Below are positions 1 to 8,125 of a stretch of DNA of 64,000 bases, piece by piece. The stretch comes from PNMQ01 sp964478775. Its GTDB lineage: Bacteria; Pseudomonadota; Alphaproteobacteria; Paracaedibacterales; CAIOTO01. The position numbers and the translations under genes are program-made. The stretch is taken from the NCBI GenBank assembly GCA_964478775.1, contig CAYZJC010000003.1, positions 1-64,000 of the forward strand. The letters run 5' to 3'. Positions within the stretch are counted from its first letter, which is position 1. Each line of letters starts with the position of its first letter. Below the pieces are notes generated by a model, which saw only the letters and a list, made by a program, of their open reading frames with translations, made no database searches and was not told where the DNA came from.

Positions 1-158
1 CGTCATCGTTCACATAATTTATCAACCTTCTCCCATTCTGTCAATACCCTTTTTTCAAAAAAATGCGTTTTTTTAACTTTTTTCAACTAACTCACAAAAA
101 TTTTATCCTTTCTTCCCTTATTTCTCAAGCCTTTGACGGGAAAAAATTTTTTCTTCAG

Positions 159-2912
159 TTATTTACTAAATTGATGCACCCTACGCTGTTTCACATATAA
201 ATCCTTCTCTTTATGAGATAATTTATCTAAATCTTCTGCAGCAACATTCATTGCACCCGCTTCACCTTTTAAGATTGCAGCCTTGATATCATCTATTCTT
301 TTTTGATCTCGAAGCCGTTCTCTTACCATCGAACCACGTACAACCCTTTGAATGTCTGTTGCAGCTTTTTGACGGCGTATATCTAACGCTTGCGCCGCTG
401 CAAATTCTTGGTCTTGTTGTTCACGCAGTTCCCTTCTCTCTTGTTCTGCTTGTGCAGCTTGCACTTCATTAAACAAAAGTTGATCATGGTCACCAAACTG
501 TCCTAAGTAATCATCTACCCGAAAGGCATCACCAAACCCTAACAAGTCTACTAACGACCCGTGTGGATTAATACGTGCAGGCGATACAAGGCGACCGTTT
601 ACATGGACTGCCGGTTCTATCATCCGCACATAATAAACAGCTAATGCAGGGTCCAGCAGAATACGCGTATTATCTGCCATCACATGACCTTTTGCTAAAC
701 GGTTAAGATACATAAACAATTGCTGATAAAATTGTTCAGCAGTTTCGATGTGTGAACCAAGGCTTTGCACAAAAGGCCTTACGTAATTGGCTATTTCAGA
801 AAGATTGGTAATCATCCCACCATCTGGAGCTGGGGCATGAGGCCCCACTGCACCAGCAGGCGCATTTTGTGGTTGAGGGAGAGTATTCAGCCCTAGACCA
901 TCAACATCCACCACCTTACCGTCTTTATCTTTTAGCCTACCTTGTAGCGTTGCAACAGCTAAAAACTGAACACGGCCCATTTCACAACGCAATTTATTGT
1001 CTTCTGCCACACCACTAGATAGCGCATTCATAATTGCTTTTCGCATATTTTCTTGGTCTTTTGATGTATTTTCCTCATCACGATCTTGGTAAGTGTTTGC
1101 AAAGTGCCAGAACCTTGCTATCACTTCACGACCATTTACACGTATATGTTCAGTATTGTCAAACAAACTAAATTCACCACTTTGAGAAACCCCTGACACC
1201 AAGCCAGCAAAATTTTCTCCTGCTGGTGTTGGCAATGTATTCCCTTCTTCATCTACACCAAGACTTCTTAAGACTCGGCTACGTTTCACTGGGTCAAGCT
1301 TTTTAACTGCCAGTAAGAAATCATGATAAGCTTCATCTATTTCAGCTGGGGTGGGGGCCCATATTTCAAACAGAGCCTGTACAGACTTTATCGCTCGCGC
1401 ATCTCGGTCTGAGGTATGCACATTTAGACCAGCAGCATATGGGTTTCCTCGTCGCACAATTTCAGGTAGATGATCAATCCACAATTCATCTTGCAGTGGT
1501 GTTTCTAGGGCGGCAATCATATTAGCCGCATGAAATCTTCCATACTCTTTAATTCTGCCATTTAAAAATAAAAGAGCACGCGCAAGACGACGCGAACGTT
1601 CCGTCGCGGGAATTGCTTGCATTGCAGGAATCATAGATCTTATGTGAAAATCATATATATCATAAGCAAGGAGCTGTTTTAATTGTTCAATTAAGACCGG
1701 ACGCTCAGCAACATCAACATTTCCAAGCCCTGTTATTAATACGCTTATCTTGTCAAAAGTTATTCCAGGTTCAATAAATTTATTTATTTGCTCAGCGAGT
1801 CCTAATTGGTATTCTCCATGTATTTCAGCATAACAATAAAGAATACGCACCATATGCATTGTATTAACCACACCTATTTCTTGAAGATATTGCACTTGCT
1901 GAATGATTGCTTGTCTATCACTTGGGCTTTTAATTTTCGCTAAATTTTCAGCAAACCATTCTCTCTTTAAGTCAACCCATGTGACATTTTTTAATAGACT
2001 CACAAATTCGCGACGTTCGTCAACAGGAACTCTTTTTAAAACTTCAACATATTGAGTAATTCTGCTCTCAAGTGAACCCTCATTATTTGTATTCAATTGA
2101 ATAAGCTCTTGGGTTAAATCGATTATTTCCTGCCTTTCCAAAACCGGGTCTTCAGCAAGACTCGTAATCATCTTGCCAATAAAGAATCCATGCACGTTTA
2201 GTAAAATGAGAGGCTTTATTAAGTCAACTATTCCTTGTCGTTCAACACGAGGCACTGCCGCCAAAACCTTAAGAACATAGTGCACACCACTTAAAAAGCT
2301 GAATATTTTTACCTGTTCAACAATTTCAGCTCTTTGGTCAACAGGCACATTAAGAAGACTATTAATCAGAGAGCCAATCCTAGCTCCCGGCATTTCCGGC
2401 TGAATGAGAGATATGACAAGGCCCACTATTGCTTGACGTTGGTTATAGGGAGTCTCGATAAGCGCATTAAAAAGCTTTGGACTCCAAAAGTTTCTAGATT
2501 TAATTTTTAGACCTGGGTGTGAAAGCTGGTTAAGTAAGCGTACCATTTGTGGTCTTTCGCTGTCAGGCAATGATTGAAGAAGATCAATAACCAAACCTGC
2601 GTCAAATCTTTCAGTGTTAAATTGATCAATTTTTTTGACTAGCTCAACAATACCATGCCTTTCATTAGCAGGAATATCAGCAAGAGCATTAATTACGCTT
2701 TTTACGCTTTCTTCGCGACCTGCATACATTCCTGCTGCGATAAGACCCTGAACCAGAGTCACCATTGAAATTCGTTCAGCTTCAAGAACAGCTGACTTTT
2801 CAACGGCTTCGCGCACACCTTTTCCAACATCTATTTTTTCTTCTTGCGCAGCAAAACAAGACAGTGGCGTTGCAAATAAAACCACTAACAATAAAAATTT
2901 CTGATACATCAC
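159..2912 (-). CDS. Exported 917-aa helical-repeat protein with C-terminal IQ motif
   Basis: No known family is recognised. The N-terminus is a Sec signal peptide (hydrophobic stretch LLVVLFATPLSCFA, then AQEE). Residues ~60-480 hold about eleven degenerate repeats of 40-50 residues with a pattern like 'aL..vP..eRq.iV.lvk.l' (for example NVPVDQRAEIVEQVK, AVPRVERQGIVDLIK, RVPVDERREFVSLLK), predicted to form an all-helical HEAT/ARM-like solenoid. The C-terminal ~100 residues are charged coiled coil (EQERRELREQQDQEF) followed by IQRVVRGSMVR at residues 854-864, an exact match to the calmodulin-binding IQ consensus IQxxxRGxxxR. Export plus an IQ motif suggests a protein that meets host calmodulin-like proteins; this is inference. 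It is a single gene with no operon partner, divergent from gatC. Confidence 0.85.
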   Translation of the reverse strand: MMYQKFLLLVVLFATPLSCFAAQEEKIDVGKGVREAVEKSAVLEAERISMVTLVQGLIAAGMYAGREESVKSVINALADIPANERHGIVELVKKIDQFNTERFDAGLVIDLLQSLPDSERPQMVRLLNQLSHPGLKIKSRNFWSPKLFNALIETPYNQRQAIVGLVISLIQPEMPGARIGSLINSLLNVPVDQRAEIVEQVKIFSFLSGVHYVLKVLAAVPRVERQGIVDLIKPLILLNVHGFFIGKMITSLAEDPVLERQEIIDLTQELIQLNTNNEGSLESRITQYVEVLKRVPVDERREFVSLLKNVTWVDLKREWFAENLAKIKSPSDRQAIIQQVQYLQEIGVVNTMHMVRILYCYAEIHGEYQLGLAEQINKFIEPGITFDKISVLITGLGNVDVAERPVLIEQLKQLLAYDIYDFHIRSMIPAMQAIPATERSRRLARALLFLNGRIKEYGRFHAANMIAALETPLQDELWIDHLPEIVRRGNPYAAGLNVHTSDRDARAIKSVQALFEIWAPTPAEIDEAYHDFLLAVKKLDPVKRSRVLRSLGVDEEGNTLPTPAGENFAGLVSGVSQSGEFSLFDNTEHIRVNGREVIARFWHFANTYQDRDEENTSKDQENMRKAIMNALSSGVAEDNKLRCEMGRVQFLAVATLQGRLKDKDGKVVDVDGLGLNTLPQPQNAPAGAVGPHAPAPDGGMITNLSEIANYVRPFVQSLGSHIETAEQFYQQLFMYLNRLAKGHVMADNTRILLDPALAVYYVRMIEPAVHVNGRLVSPARINPHGSLVDLLGFGDAFRVDDYLGQFGDHDQLLFNEVQAAQAEQERRELREQQDQEFAAAQALDIRRQKAATDIQRVVRGSMVRERLRDQKRIDDIKAAILKGEAGAMNVAAEDLDKLSHKEKDLYVKQRRVHQFSK

Positions 2913-3036
2913 TTAAACCCCTCTTAAAAATATTATATTTTTCATAAATTAATAAAAAGTGAAAATACTTTGTAGTTTTAAACTCAGCATATAAATTTTC
3001 CAACAAAGACGTTCTGGTGTTTTGTGGATGAAAAAC

Positions 3037-3065
3037 TTGACCTGATATAGCCTTCCCTCTATTGT
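3037..3065 (+). promoter_or_regulatory. Putative sigma70 promoter of gatCAB
   Basis: TTGACC at 3037-3042, a 17-base spacer and TATTGT at 3060-3065, about 50 bases before gatC. The -35 and spacer fit the sigma70 consensus well; the -10 matches less well. Confidence 0.5.
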
Positions 3066-3114
3066 TAAATCATTAACTTGAATTTATTTTTAATTAAGGA
3101 TAACCATACAATTT

Positions 3115-3402
3115 ATGTTGCTGAACCCAGATGTCATTAAAAAAGTGGCCCGTTTATCGCGCCTTAATGTAACCGACCAAGATATCGTCGACTATCAAGA
3201 AAAATTTGATACTATTTTCCAATGGATTGATCAACTACAAGCAGTTGATGTGTCAGAGGTTAATCTTTCTCAGCATGATAGTGTGCCATTAATGCATGAA
3301 CGTGAAGACGTTGTAACAGCTCCTAACCGTGTGGCTGATGTTTTATCAAACGCACCCGCTTCAACGCACGAAATGTTTTCAGTGCCTAAGGTTGTTGAAT
3401 AA
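3115..3402 (+). CDS. gatC: Asp/Glu-tRNA amidotransferase subunit C
   Basis: Small subunit of GatCAB, which converts Asp-tRNAAsn and/or Glu-tRNAGln to the amidated forms. The 95-residue length and the N-terminal helix (VIKKVARLSRLNV) are typical, as is the conserved end (SNAPASTHEMFSVPKVVE, matching the usual 'nAP....g.f.VPkvve'). GatC wraps around GatA as a chaperone-like belt. First gene of gatC-gatA-gatB. An AAGGA lies 13 bases before the ATG, a long spacing, but the family's normal N-terminus supports this start. Confidence 0.95.
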   Translation: MLLNPDVIKKVARLSRLNVTDQDIVDYQEKFDTIFQWIDQLQAVDVSEVNLSQHDSVPLMHEREDVVTAPNRVADVLSNAPASTHEMFSVPKVVE

Positions 3403-3507
3403 CATTCTTTCGCTCATCAAGGTGTATTCTAAACCATCTCTAATTATATTCACTTCTTTTGAATTGCAAAATTTAAACACTTAACTTAATGAAAGTTATT
3501 GATAACA

Positions 3508-4986
3508 ATGTCAAATTTACTAACACTCTCCCTCCACGAAGCAAGGACAGCTCTAATAAACCGTGAAGTTTCAGCAATTGACTTAACAAAGGCATATCTT
3601 GAAAGAATTGAGCAAGTTAACCATATCAATGCATATGTCTTACTAACAGCAGAACGTGCGCTGCAAGATGCCACCTTGTCAGATGAACGCCTTAAAAATA
3701 AAACAGGGGGCCTTCTTGAAGGTTTGCCCTTAGGCATTAAAGACTTGTACTGCACAAAAGGCATTCGAACAACTTCTTGTTCAAAAATTTTATCAAACTT
3801 TACCCCCACTTATGAATCTACAGTCACACAAAACTTATGGGACGCAGGTGCTGTTTGTCTTGGTAAACTCAATATGGATGAATTTGCCATGGGTTCTGCC
3901 AACCTTAATAGTCACTACGGGCCTGTTGTAAACCCTTGGCGACGTAAATCTGAACCGCGGGTAAAACTTGTTCCTGGTGGTTCTTCTGGCGGGTCTGCGG
4001 CAGCCGTTGCAGCGCACATGGCAATTGCAGCCACAGCTTCTGACACCGGCGGCTCCATTCGTCAACCCGCTGCCTTTTGTGGCCTTGTGGGGATTAAACC
4101 CACCTATGGACGTTGTTCGCGTTGGGGCATGATCGCCTTCGCTTCTTCACTTGACCAAGCCGGCCCCATTACACGTAATGTGAAAGATGCTGCCCTCATG
4201 CTAGAAGCTATGTCTGGCTTCGATGAAAAAGAAGCCACAAGTTTAAACGTACCACGCGAACATTATTTTAATAACTTAACCACTGATATTAAGGGAATGC
4301 GCATTGGTGTTGTTGAAGAATATATTAATGCTTTAAACCCAGCCATGCGCAAAATCTTTGATGAAGGTATGCAATGGCTTAAAAATGCAGGCGCTGAAAT
4401 TGTGCCTATCCATTTAAAGTCTGCCCCACATGCTTTGGCAACCTATTACATTATTGCCCCAGCTGAAGCGTCTACAAACCTGGCACGCTATGACGGTGTA
4501 CGTTATGGTGTGCGTGAAGAAGGTGCAAGCCTTGATGAACTTTATGCAAACACGCGCACAGCTGGTTTTGGTGCAGAAGTTAAGCGCCGCATTATGATTG
4601 GGACTTATGTCTTGTCTGCTGGTTACTATGATGCGTACTATGTAAAGGCACAAAAGGTGCGCCAACTGCTTGTAAATGATTTCAAGCAAGCCTTTAGTCA
4701 AGTTGATTTAATTTTAAACCCCACAACCCCAACACCTGCCTTCGCAATGGATGAACAGCCAACAGACCCCGTTGCGATGTACCTTAATGATATATTTACT
4801 GTGACAGCCAACATGGCGGGCCTTCCTGCTATTTCAATTCCGGCAGGCTTAGATGAAGAAGGGTTACCTTTAGGGCTACAGCTCATTGGCCCTGCTTTAT
4901 CAGAACAAAAACTATTTAATGCAGCCCTTGCGATGGAAGAACAGGCACAATTTAAATTGCCATTCCTCGATCAAATTATCGCTTAA
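3508..4986 (+). CDS. gatA: Asp/Glu-tRNA amidotransferase subunit A
   Basis: Amidase-signature subunit that hydrolyses glutamine and channels ammonia to GatB. The Ser-cisSer-Lys triad is visible: the Lys in LPLGIKDLYC (about residue 78) and the Gly/Ser loop PGGSSGGSAAA followed by SDTGGSIRQPAAF. The C-terminal GLPLGLQLIGP segment is also typical. Start chosen at ATG 3508 (MSNLLTLSLHEA) because it gives the family N-terminus; an in-frame TTG nine bases upstream is possible. About 105 bases separate it from gatC, and gatB follows within 40 bases. Confidence 0.95.
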   Translation: MSNLLTLSLHEARTALINREVSAIDLTKAYLERIEQVNHINAYVLLTAERALQDATLSDERLKNKTGGLLEGLPLGIKDLYCTKGIRTTSCSKILSNFTPTYESTVTQNLWDAGAVCLGKLNMDEFAMGSANLNSHYGPVVNPWRRKSEPRVKLVPGGSSGGSAAAVAAHMAIAATASDTGGSIRQPAAFCGLVGIKPTYGRCSRWGMIAFASSLDQAGPITRNVKDAALMLEAMSGFDEKEATSLNVPREHYFNNLTTDIKGMRIGVVEEYINALNPAMRKIFDEGMQWLKNAGAEIVPIHLKSAPHALATYYIIAPAEASTNLARYDGVRYGVREEGASLDELYANTRTAGFGAEVKRRIMIGTYVLSAGYYDAYYVKAQKVRQLLVNDFKQAFSQVDLILNPTTPTPAFAMDEQPTDPVAMYLNDIFTVTANMAGLPAISIPAGLDEEGLPLGLQLIGPALSEQKLFNAALAMEEQAQFKLPFLDQIIA

Positions 4987-5024
4987 TATTGTCCATCCCT
5001 ATTCATACTGAAAGAGAAAAAATA

Positions 5025-6521
5025 ATGTCATCTAATACCACTTTTGTTGAAGGCCAAACAGGAATTTGGGAAGTTGTGATTGGTCTTGAAGTTCATGCCC
5101 AAATTTCATCTAAAGCAAAACTATTTTCTGGTGCAGCAACCGAATTTGGCGCTGACCCCAATAGCCAAGTTGACTTTCTAGATGCAGGTCTTCCTGGAAT
5201 GTTGCCTGTATTAAATAAGGTTTGTATTGACCAAGCCATTAAAACCGGCATAGGTTTACAAGCTGAAGTTCAACCCTATTCCGTGTTTGATCGTAAAAAT
5301 TATTTTTATGCTGACTTACCCTTGGGCTATCAAATTTCACAGTTTGAAAAACCAATTGTATTGGGCGGTCATATAGATATTGAATTAGCAGATGGTTCAA
5401 CAAAGCGTGTGCGTGTTGCACGTTTACACGTTGAACAAGACGCTGGAAAAAGTATTCACGACTTGCACCCAAGCCATAGCTATATTGACTTAAACCGTGC
5501 TGGTGTTGCCTTAATGGAAATTGTGTCGGAAGCAGACCTTAACAGTGCATCTGAAGCACAGTCATATGTTAAAAAATTACGGACTCTCCTTCGTTATTTA
5601 GGCACATGTGATGGGAACATGGAACAAGGCAGCCTTCGTGTGGACGCAAACGTTTCCCTGCACCGCCCAAACACCCCATTTGGTACACGTGCTGAAATTA
5701 AAAACGTAAACTCTATTCGTTTTTTGGGCCAAGCCATTGACTTTGAAATTCAAAGGCAAATGAACATTTTAGAATCTGGCGGAACCATTGTTCAAGAAAC
5801 CAGATTATTTGACCCAACCAAAGGTGAAACACGGTCAATGCGCAGTAAGGAAGATTCCCATGACTATCGCTATTTCCCAGACCCAGACTTAAAACCATTA
5901 GTCTTGTCGCAAGAACGTATTGAAAATATTAGAAAGTCACTGCCGGAATTACCTGATGCAAAGAAAGAACGCTTTATGAATGCGTATCAGCTTTCCGTAT
6001 ATGATGCAGACATTTTGGTAAGCGAAATTGAAATTGCAGGCTATTACGAAGCTGTTGTTGCTGCCTTAAAGCCACGTGAAGATAGTGGCAGTGATAAGGG
6101 TGGAGCAAAAATTGCAGCAAACTGGTTAATTGTTGAAGTCTTTGGCGCCATGAACCGTGAAGGCAAAACCCTAGATACCCTTCCCTTTGCAGTTGAACAA
6201 TTGGCAGAACTTGTAGACCTCATTTTAGATGACACCATTTCTGGTAAAATAGGTAAGGATGTCTTTGCAAAGATGTGGGAAACAGCTAAGTCACCTGCAG
6301 CGCTAGTAAAAGAACTTGGCTTGGTACAAATTAGTGACCCTGCGGTTATTGAAGCTGCGATTGCTAACGTGTTAAAAGCTAATGCGGATAAGGTAGAAGC
6401 ATATAAAGCTGGTAAAACACAGATGTTTGGTTTCTTTGTGGGCACAGTGATGAAAGCCCTTAATGGAAAAGCAAACCCAGGCCTTGTGAATGAATACCTC
6501 ACAAAAGCCTTACAAGGGTAA
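5025..6521 (+). CDS. gatB: Asp/Glu-tRNA amidotransferase subunit B
   Basis: Kinase subunit of GatCAB that phosphorylates the misacylated Asp/Glu-tRNA before amidation. The order is typical: IGLEVHAQ near the N-terminus, the GatB signature region (DLNRAGVALMEIVSE), then the tail that contacts tRNA (FFVGTVMKALNGKANPGLV). ATG 5025 (MSSNTTFVEGQ) is preferred over an upstream in-frame TTG because the extra twelve residues are not family-like. 498 aa is close to the usual length. A strong terminator lies directly downstream, closing the operon. Confidence 0.95.
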   Translation: MSSNTTFVEGQTGIWEVVIGLEVHAQISSKAKLFSGAATEFGADPNSQVDFLDAGLPGMLPVLNKVCIDQAIKTGIGLQAEVQPYSVFDRKNYFYADLPLGYQISQFEKPIVLGGHIDIELADGSTKRVRVARLHVEQDAGKSIHDLHPSHSYIDLNRAGVALMEIVSEADLNSASEAQSYVKKLRTLLRYLGTCDGNMEQGSLRVDANVSLHRPNTPFGTRAEIKNVNSIRFLGQAIDFEIQRQMNILESGGTIVQETRLFDPTKGETRSMRSKEDSHDYRYFPDPDLKPLVLSQERIENIRKSLPELPDAKKERFMNAYQLSVYDADILVSEIEIAGYYEAVVAALKPREDSGSDKGGAKIAANWLIVEVFGAMNREGKTLDTLPFAVEQLAELVDLILDDTISGKIGKDVFAKMWETAKSPAALVKELGLVQISDPAVIEAAIANVLKANADKVEAYKAGKTQMFGFFVGTVMKALNGKANPGLVNEYLTKALQG

Positions 6522-6556
6522 TGCGAGAAGTTAAGTCTCAAAGCGTTTTATAAAAG

Positions 6557-6583
6557 GCATGGTTTTTTTGACCATGCTTTTTT
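6557..6583 (+). terminator. Rho-independent terminator after gatB
   Basis: Perfect GCATGGT/ACCATGC stem with a seven-base T-rich loop, followed by a run of six T on the plus strand, 36 bases past the gatB stop. Confidence 0.85.
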
Positions 6584-6765
6584 AAATACCTAGTTTTTGT
6601 GGAAAAAAGTAATCACCTCTGCTAGTCTATAAGGCATCAATTAAATATATCACTTTCTAAAACATTTGATACACTAAACTATCCATTGAAAATCATATAT
6701 ATTTATACTTTTTAGTAAATATAGATTAGTGAAATCACATAAAAACTTTTCTTTAAGGATTACAA

Positions 6766-7692
6766 ATGAATAAATATAAGAACTTTTTTTACTATAGTCT
6801 GTTGTGTGCATTTTTTATCCAAATTTCACTTATTGGAACAATGCATTTTAAAATAAAAAATAAAGAGGAAAATTTTTCTCAGGCAGTCGCAAATCTCTCT
6901 GTCAAGCATCTAGATGAACTCACTTCGCTATTCTTAACATATGATGTATTTGATGAGCATGGACCGTTAAAAATGGTAAGACATGGCAAAGAAAACGATG
7001 GAGGATACGTGGTGCCAGAACTCGCACTACAAAAAGCGGACGTACTATTAGGTTACGGAATATGTAATGATATTTCATTTGAGGAAAGATTTGCAGACAT
7101 CTACAAAAAGCGTTCTTATGGTATTGAATGTGCGACAAAAAAAATAGAAATTAAAAATCCTCTATGTACTTTCATAAGAAAGTGTATCGCTAATGATAAG
7201 TATATATACAGCAATCAAAAAAGCTCAGGGATGTTTTCTACATTTAGTGAACAATTGAATGACTTAAAGATTAAGGATCAAAACATATTTGTTAAGATGG
7301 ATATTGAAGGTGCTGAATATGAAGCATTTCAGGATATTTTTCCACACGCAAACAATATAACAGGTATAGTTTTAGAAATACACTTCATTGGTTGGGCTGA
7401 ACTTTTACAGGCGATCAGCCTCATGAAGAACCTTCAAAAAGATTTTTATCTTGTGCATGTACATGCTAATAATTGCGTGCAGCCTCAATATTTATCTGTA
7501 AATGCACATGGAGCCATTCCAAAAGTTGTAGAATTAACTTATATTAATAAAAAGCTAGTGAAAACAGCCAAAATTTCAGAAAATCAAAAACACCCCTCTA
7601 ACCTTGACATGGAAAATTGCCCCACAAAAGAGCCCTATGCATTTGAGGTCTTGCCGCAATTAAGTGTCCCCACTACTCCACAATCACATTGA
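6766..7692 (+). CDS. Membrane-anchored FkbM-family methyltransferase
   Basis: Residues ~8-25 form a single hydrophobic segment (YYSLLCAFFIQISLIGT), giving an anchor or uncleaved signal. The rest resembles FkbM/Methyltransf_21 proteins: GKENDGGYVVPE near residue 75, then VKMDIEGAEYEAFQDIF around residue 180 (the family's 'KiDvEGaE...L' motif), then FYLVHVHANN. FkbM enzymes are SAM-dependent O-methyltransferases, often acting on glycans or polyketides; the substrate here is unknown. The last ~55 residues (polar, Pro-rich) are outside the domain. AAGGATTACAA before the ATG supplies the ribosome site. The flanking DNA is very AT-rich and the gene stands alone, consistent with an accessory gene. 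Confidence 0.75.
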   Translation: MNKYKNFFYYSLLCAFFIQISLIGTMHFKIKNKEENFSQAVANLSVKHLDELTSLFLTYDVFDEHGPLKMVRHGKENDGGYVVPELALQKADVLLGYGICNDISFEERFADIYKKRSYGIECATKKIEIKNPLCTFIRKCIANDKYIYSNQKSSGMFSTFSEQLNDLKIKDQNIFVKMDIEGAEYEAFQDIFPHANNITGIVLEIHFIGWAELLQAISLMKNLQKDFYLVHVHANNCVQPQYLSVNAHGAIPKVVELTYINKKLVKTAKISENQKHPSNLDMENCPTKEPYAFEVLPQLSVPTTPQSH

Positions 7693-7807
7693 TATTATTA
7701 GTTCAAAAAAAGAGGGATGACTGGTACGTGAGAGAAAACAGCAAATAAAGTCTGTGTCAGCGATTTGATGCTTGAAAAAACAAATCGGTGATTTACAAAA
7801 ATCTTTC

Positions 7808-7837
7808 TTGCCTTTTGTCAAGACTTTACGTTATAAT
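7808..7837 (+). promoter_or_regulatory. Putative promoter of rpmE
   Basis: TTGCCT, 18-base spacer, perfect TATAAT at 7832-7837, about 34 bases before the rpmE ATG. Confidence 0.45.
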
Positions 7838-7870
7838 TTAAAAATGTTTTTAAACTTAAGAAGTAGTGTT

Positions 7871-8098
7871 ATGAAAAAAGATATTCACCCAAAATACCAC
7901 AAAATTACAGTTGTGATGACAGATGGTACAGAATTCACAACCGGTTCAACTTGGGGCAAAGAAGGCGATATTTTACGTTTAGATATCGACCCACTATCAC
8001 ACCCAGCATGGACAGGTTCTGGACACCGCTTGATGGACACAGCAGGTCAGATTAGCAAATTCGGTAAGCGTTATCAAAACTTTGGTTTAGCGAAGTAA
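7871..8098 (+). CDS. rpmE: 50S ribosomal protein bL31
   Basis: 75-residue bL31: N-terminal MKKDIHPKYHKI, the TEFTTGSTWGKEGDILRLDID region and the C-terminal KFGKRYQNFG are all characteristic. It lacks the CxxC pairs of zinc-binding L31, so it is the zinc-free (C-) form. An in-frame TTG at 7772 would add 33 residues that do not look ribosomal; ATG 7871 is the family start. Confidence 0.95.
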   Translation: MKKDIHPKYHKITVVMTDGTEFTTGSTWGKEGDILRLDIDPLSHPAWTGSGHRLMDTAGQISKFGKRYQNFGLAK

Positions 8099-8125
8099 AT
8101 CTTTTAATATTTGGAATATTACCGC

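Noticed and set aside
2765..3006. Short open frames on both strands over the 5' end of the repeat protein
   Set aside because: They lie over the signal peptide of a well-supported gene, have no ribosome site and no sensible composition.
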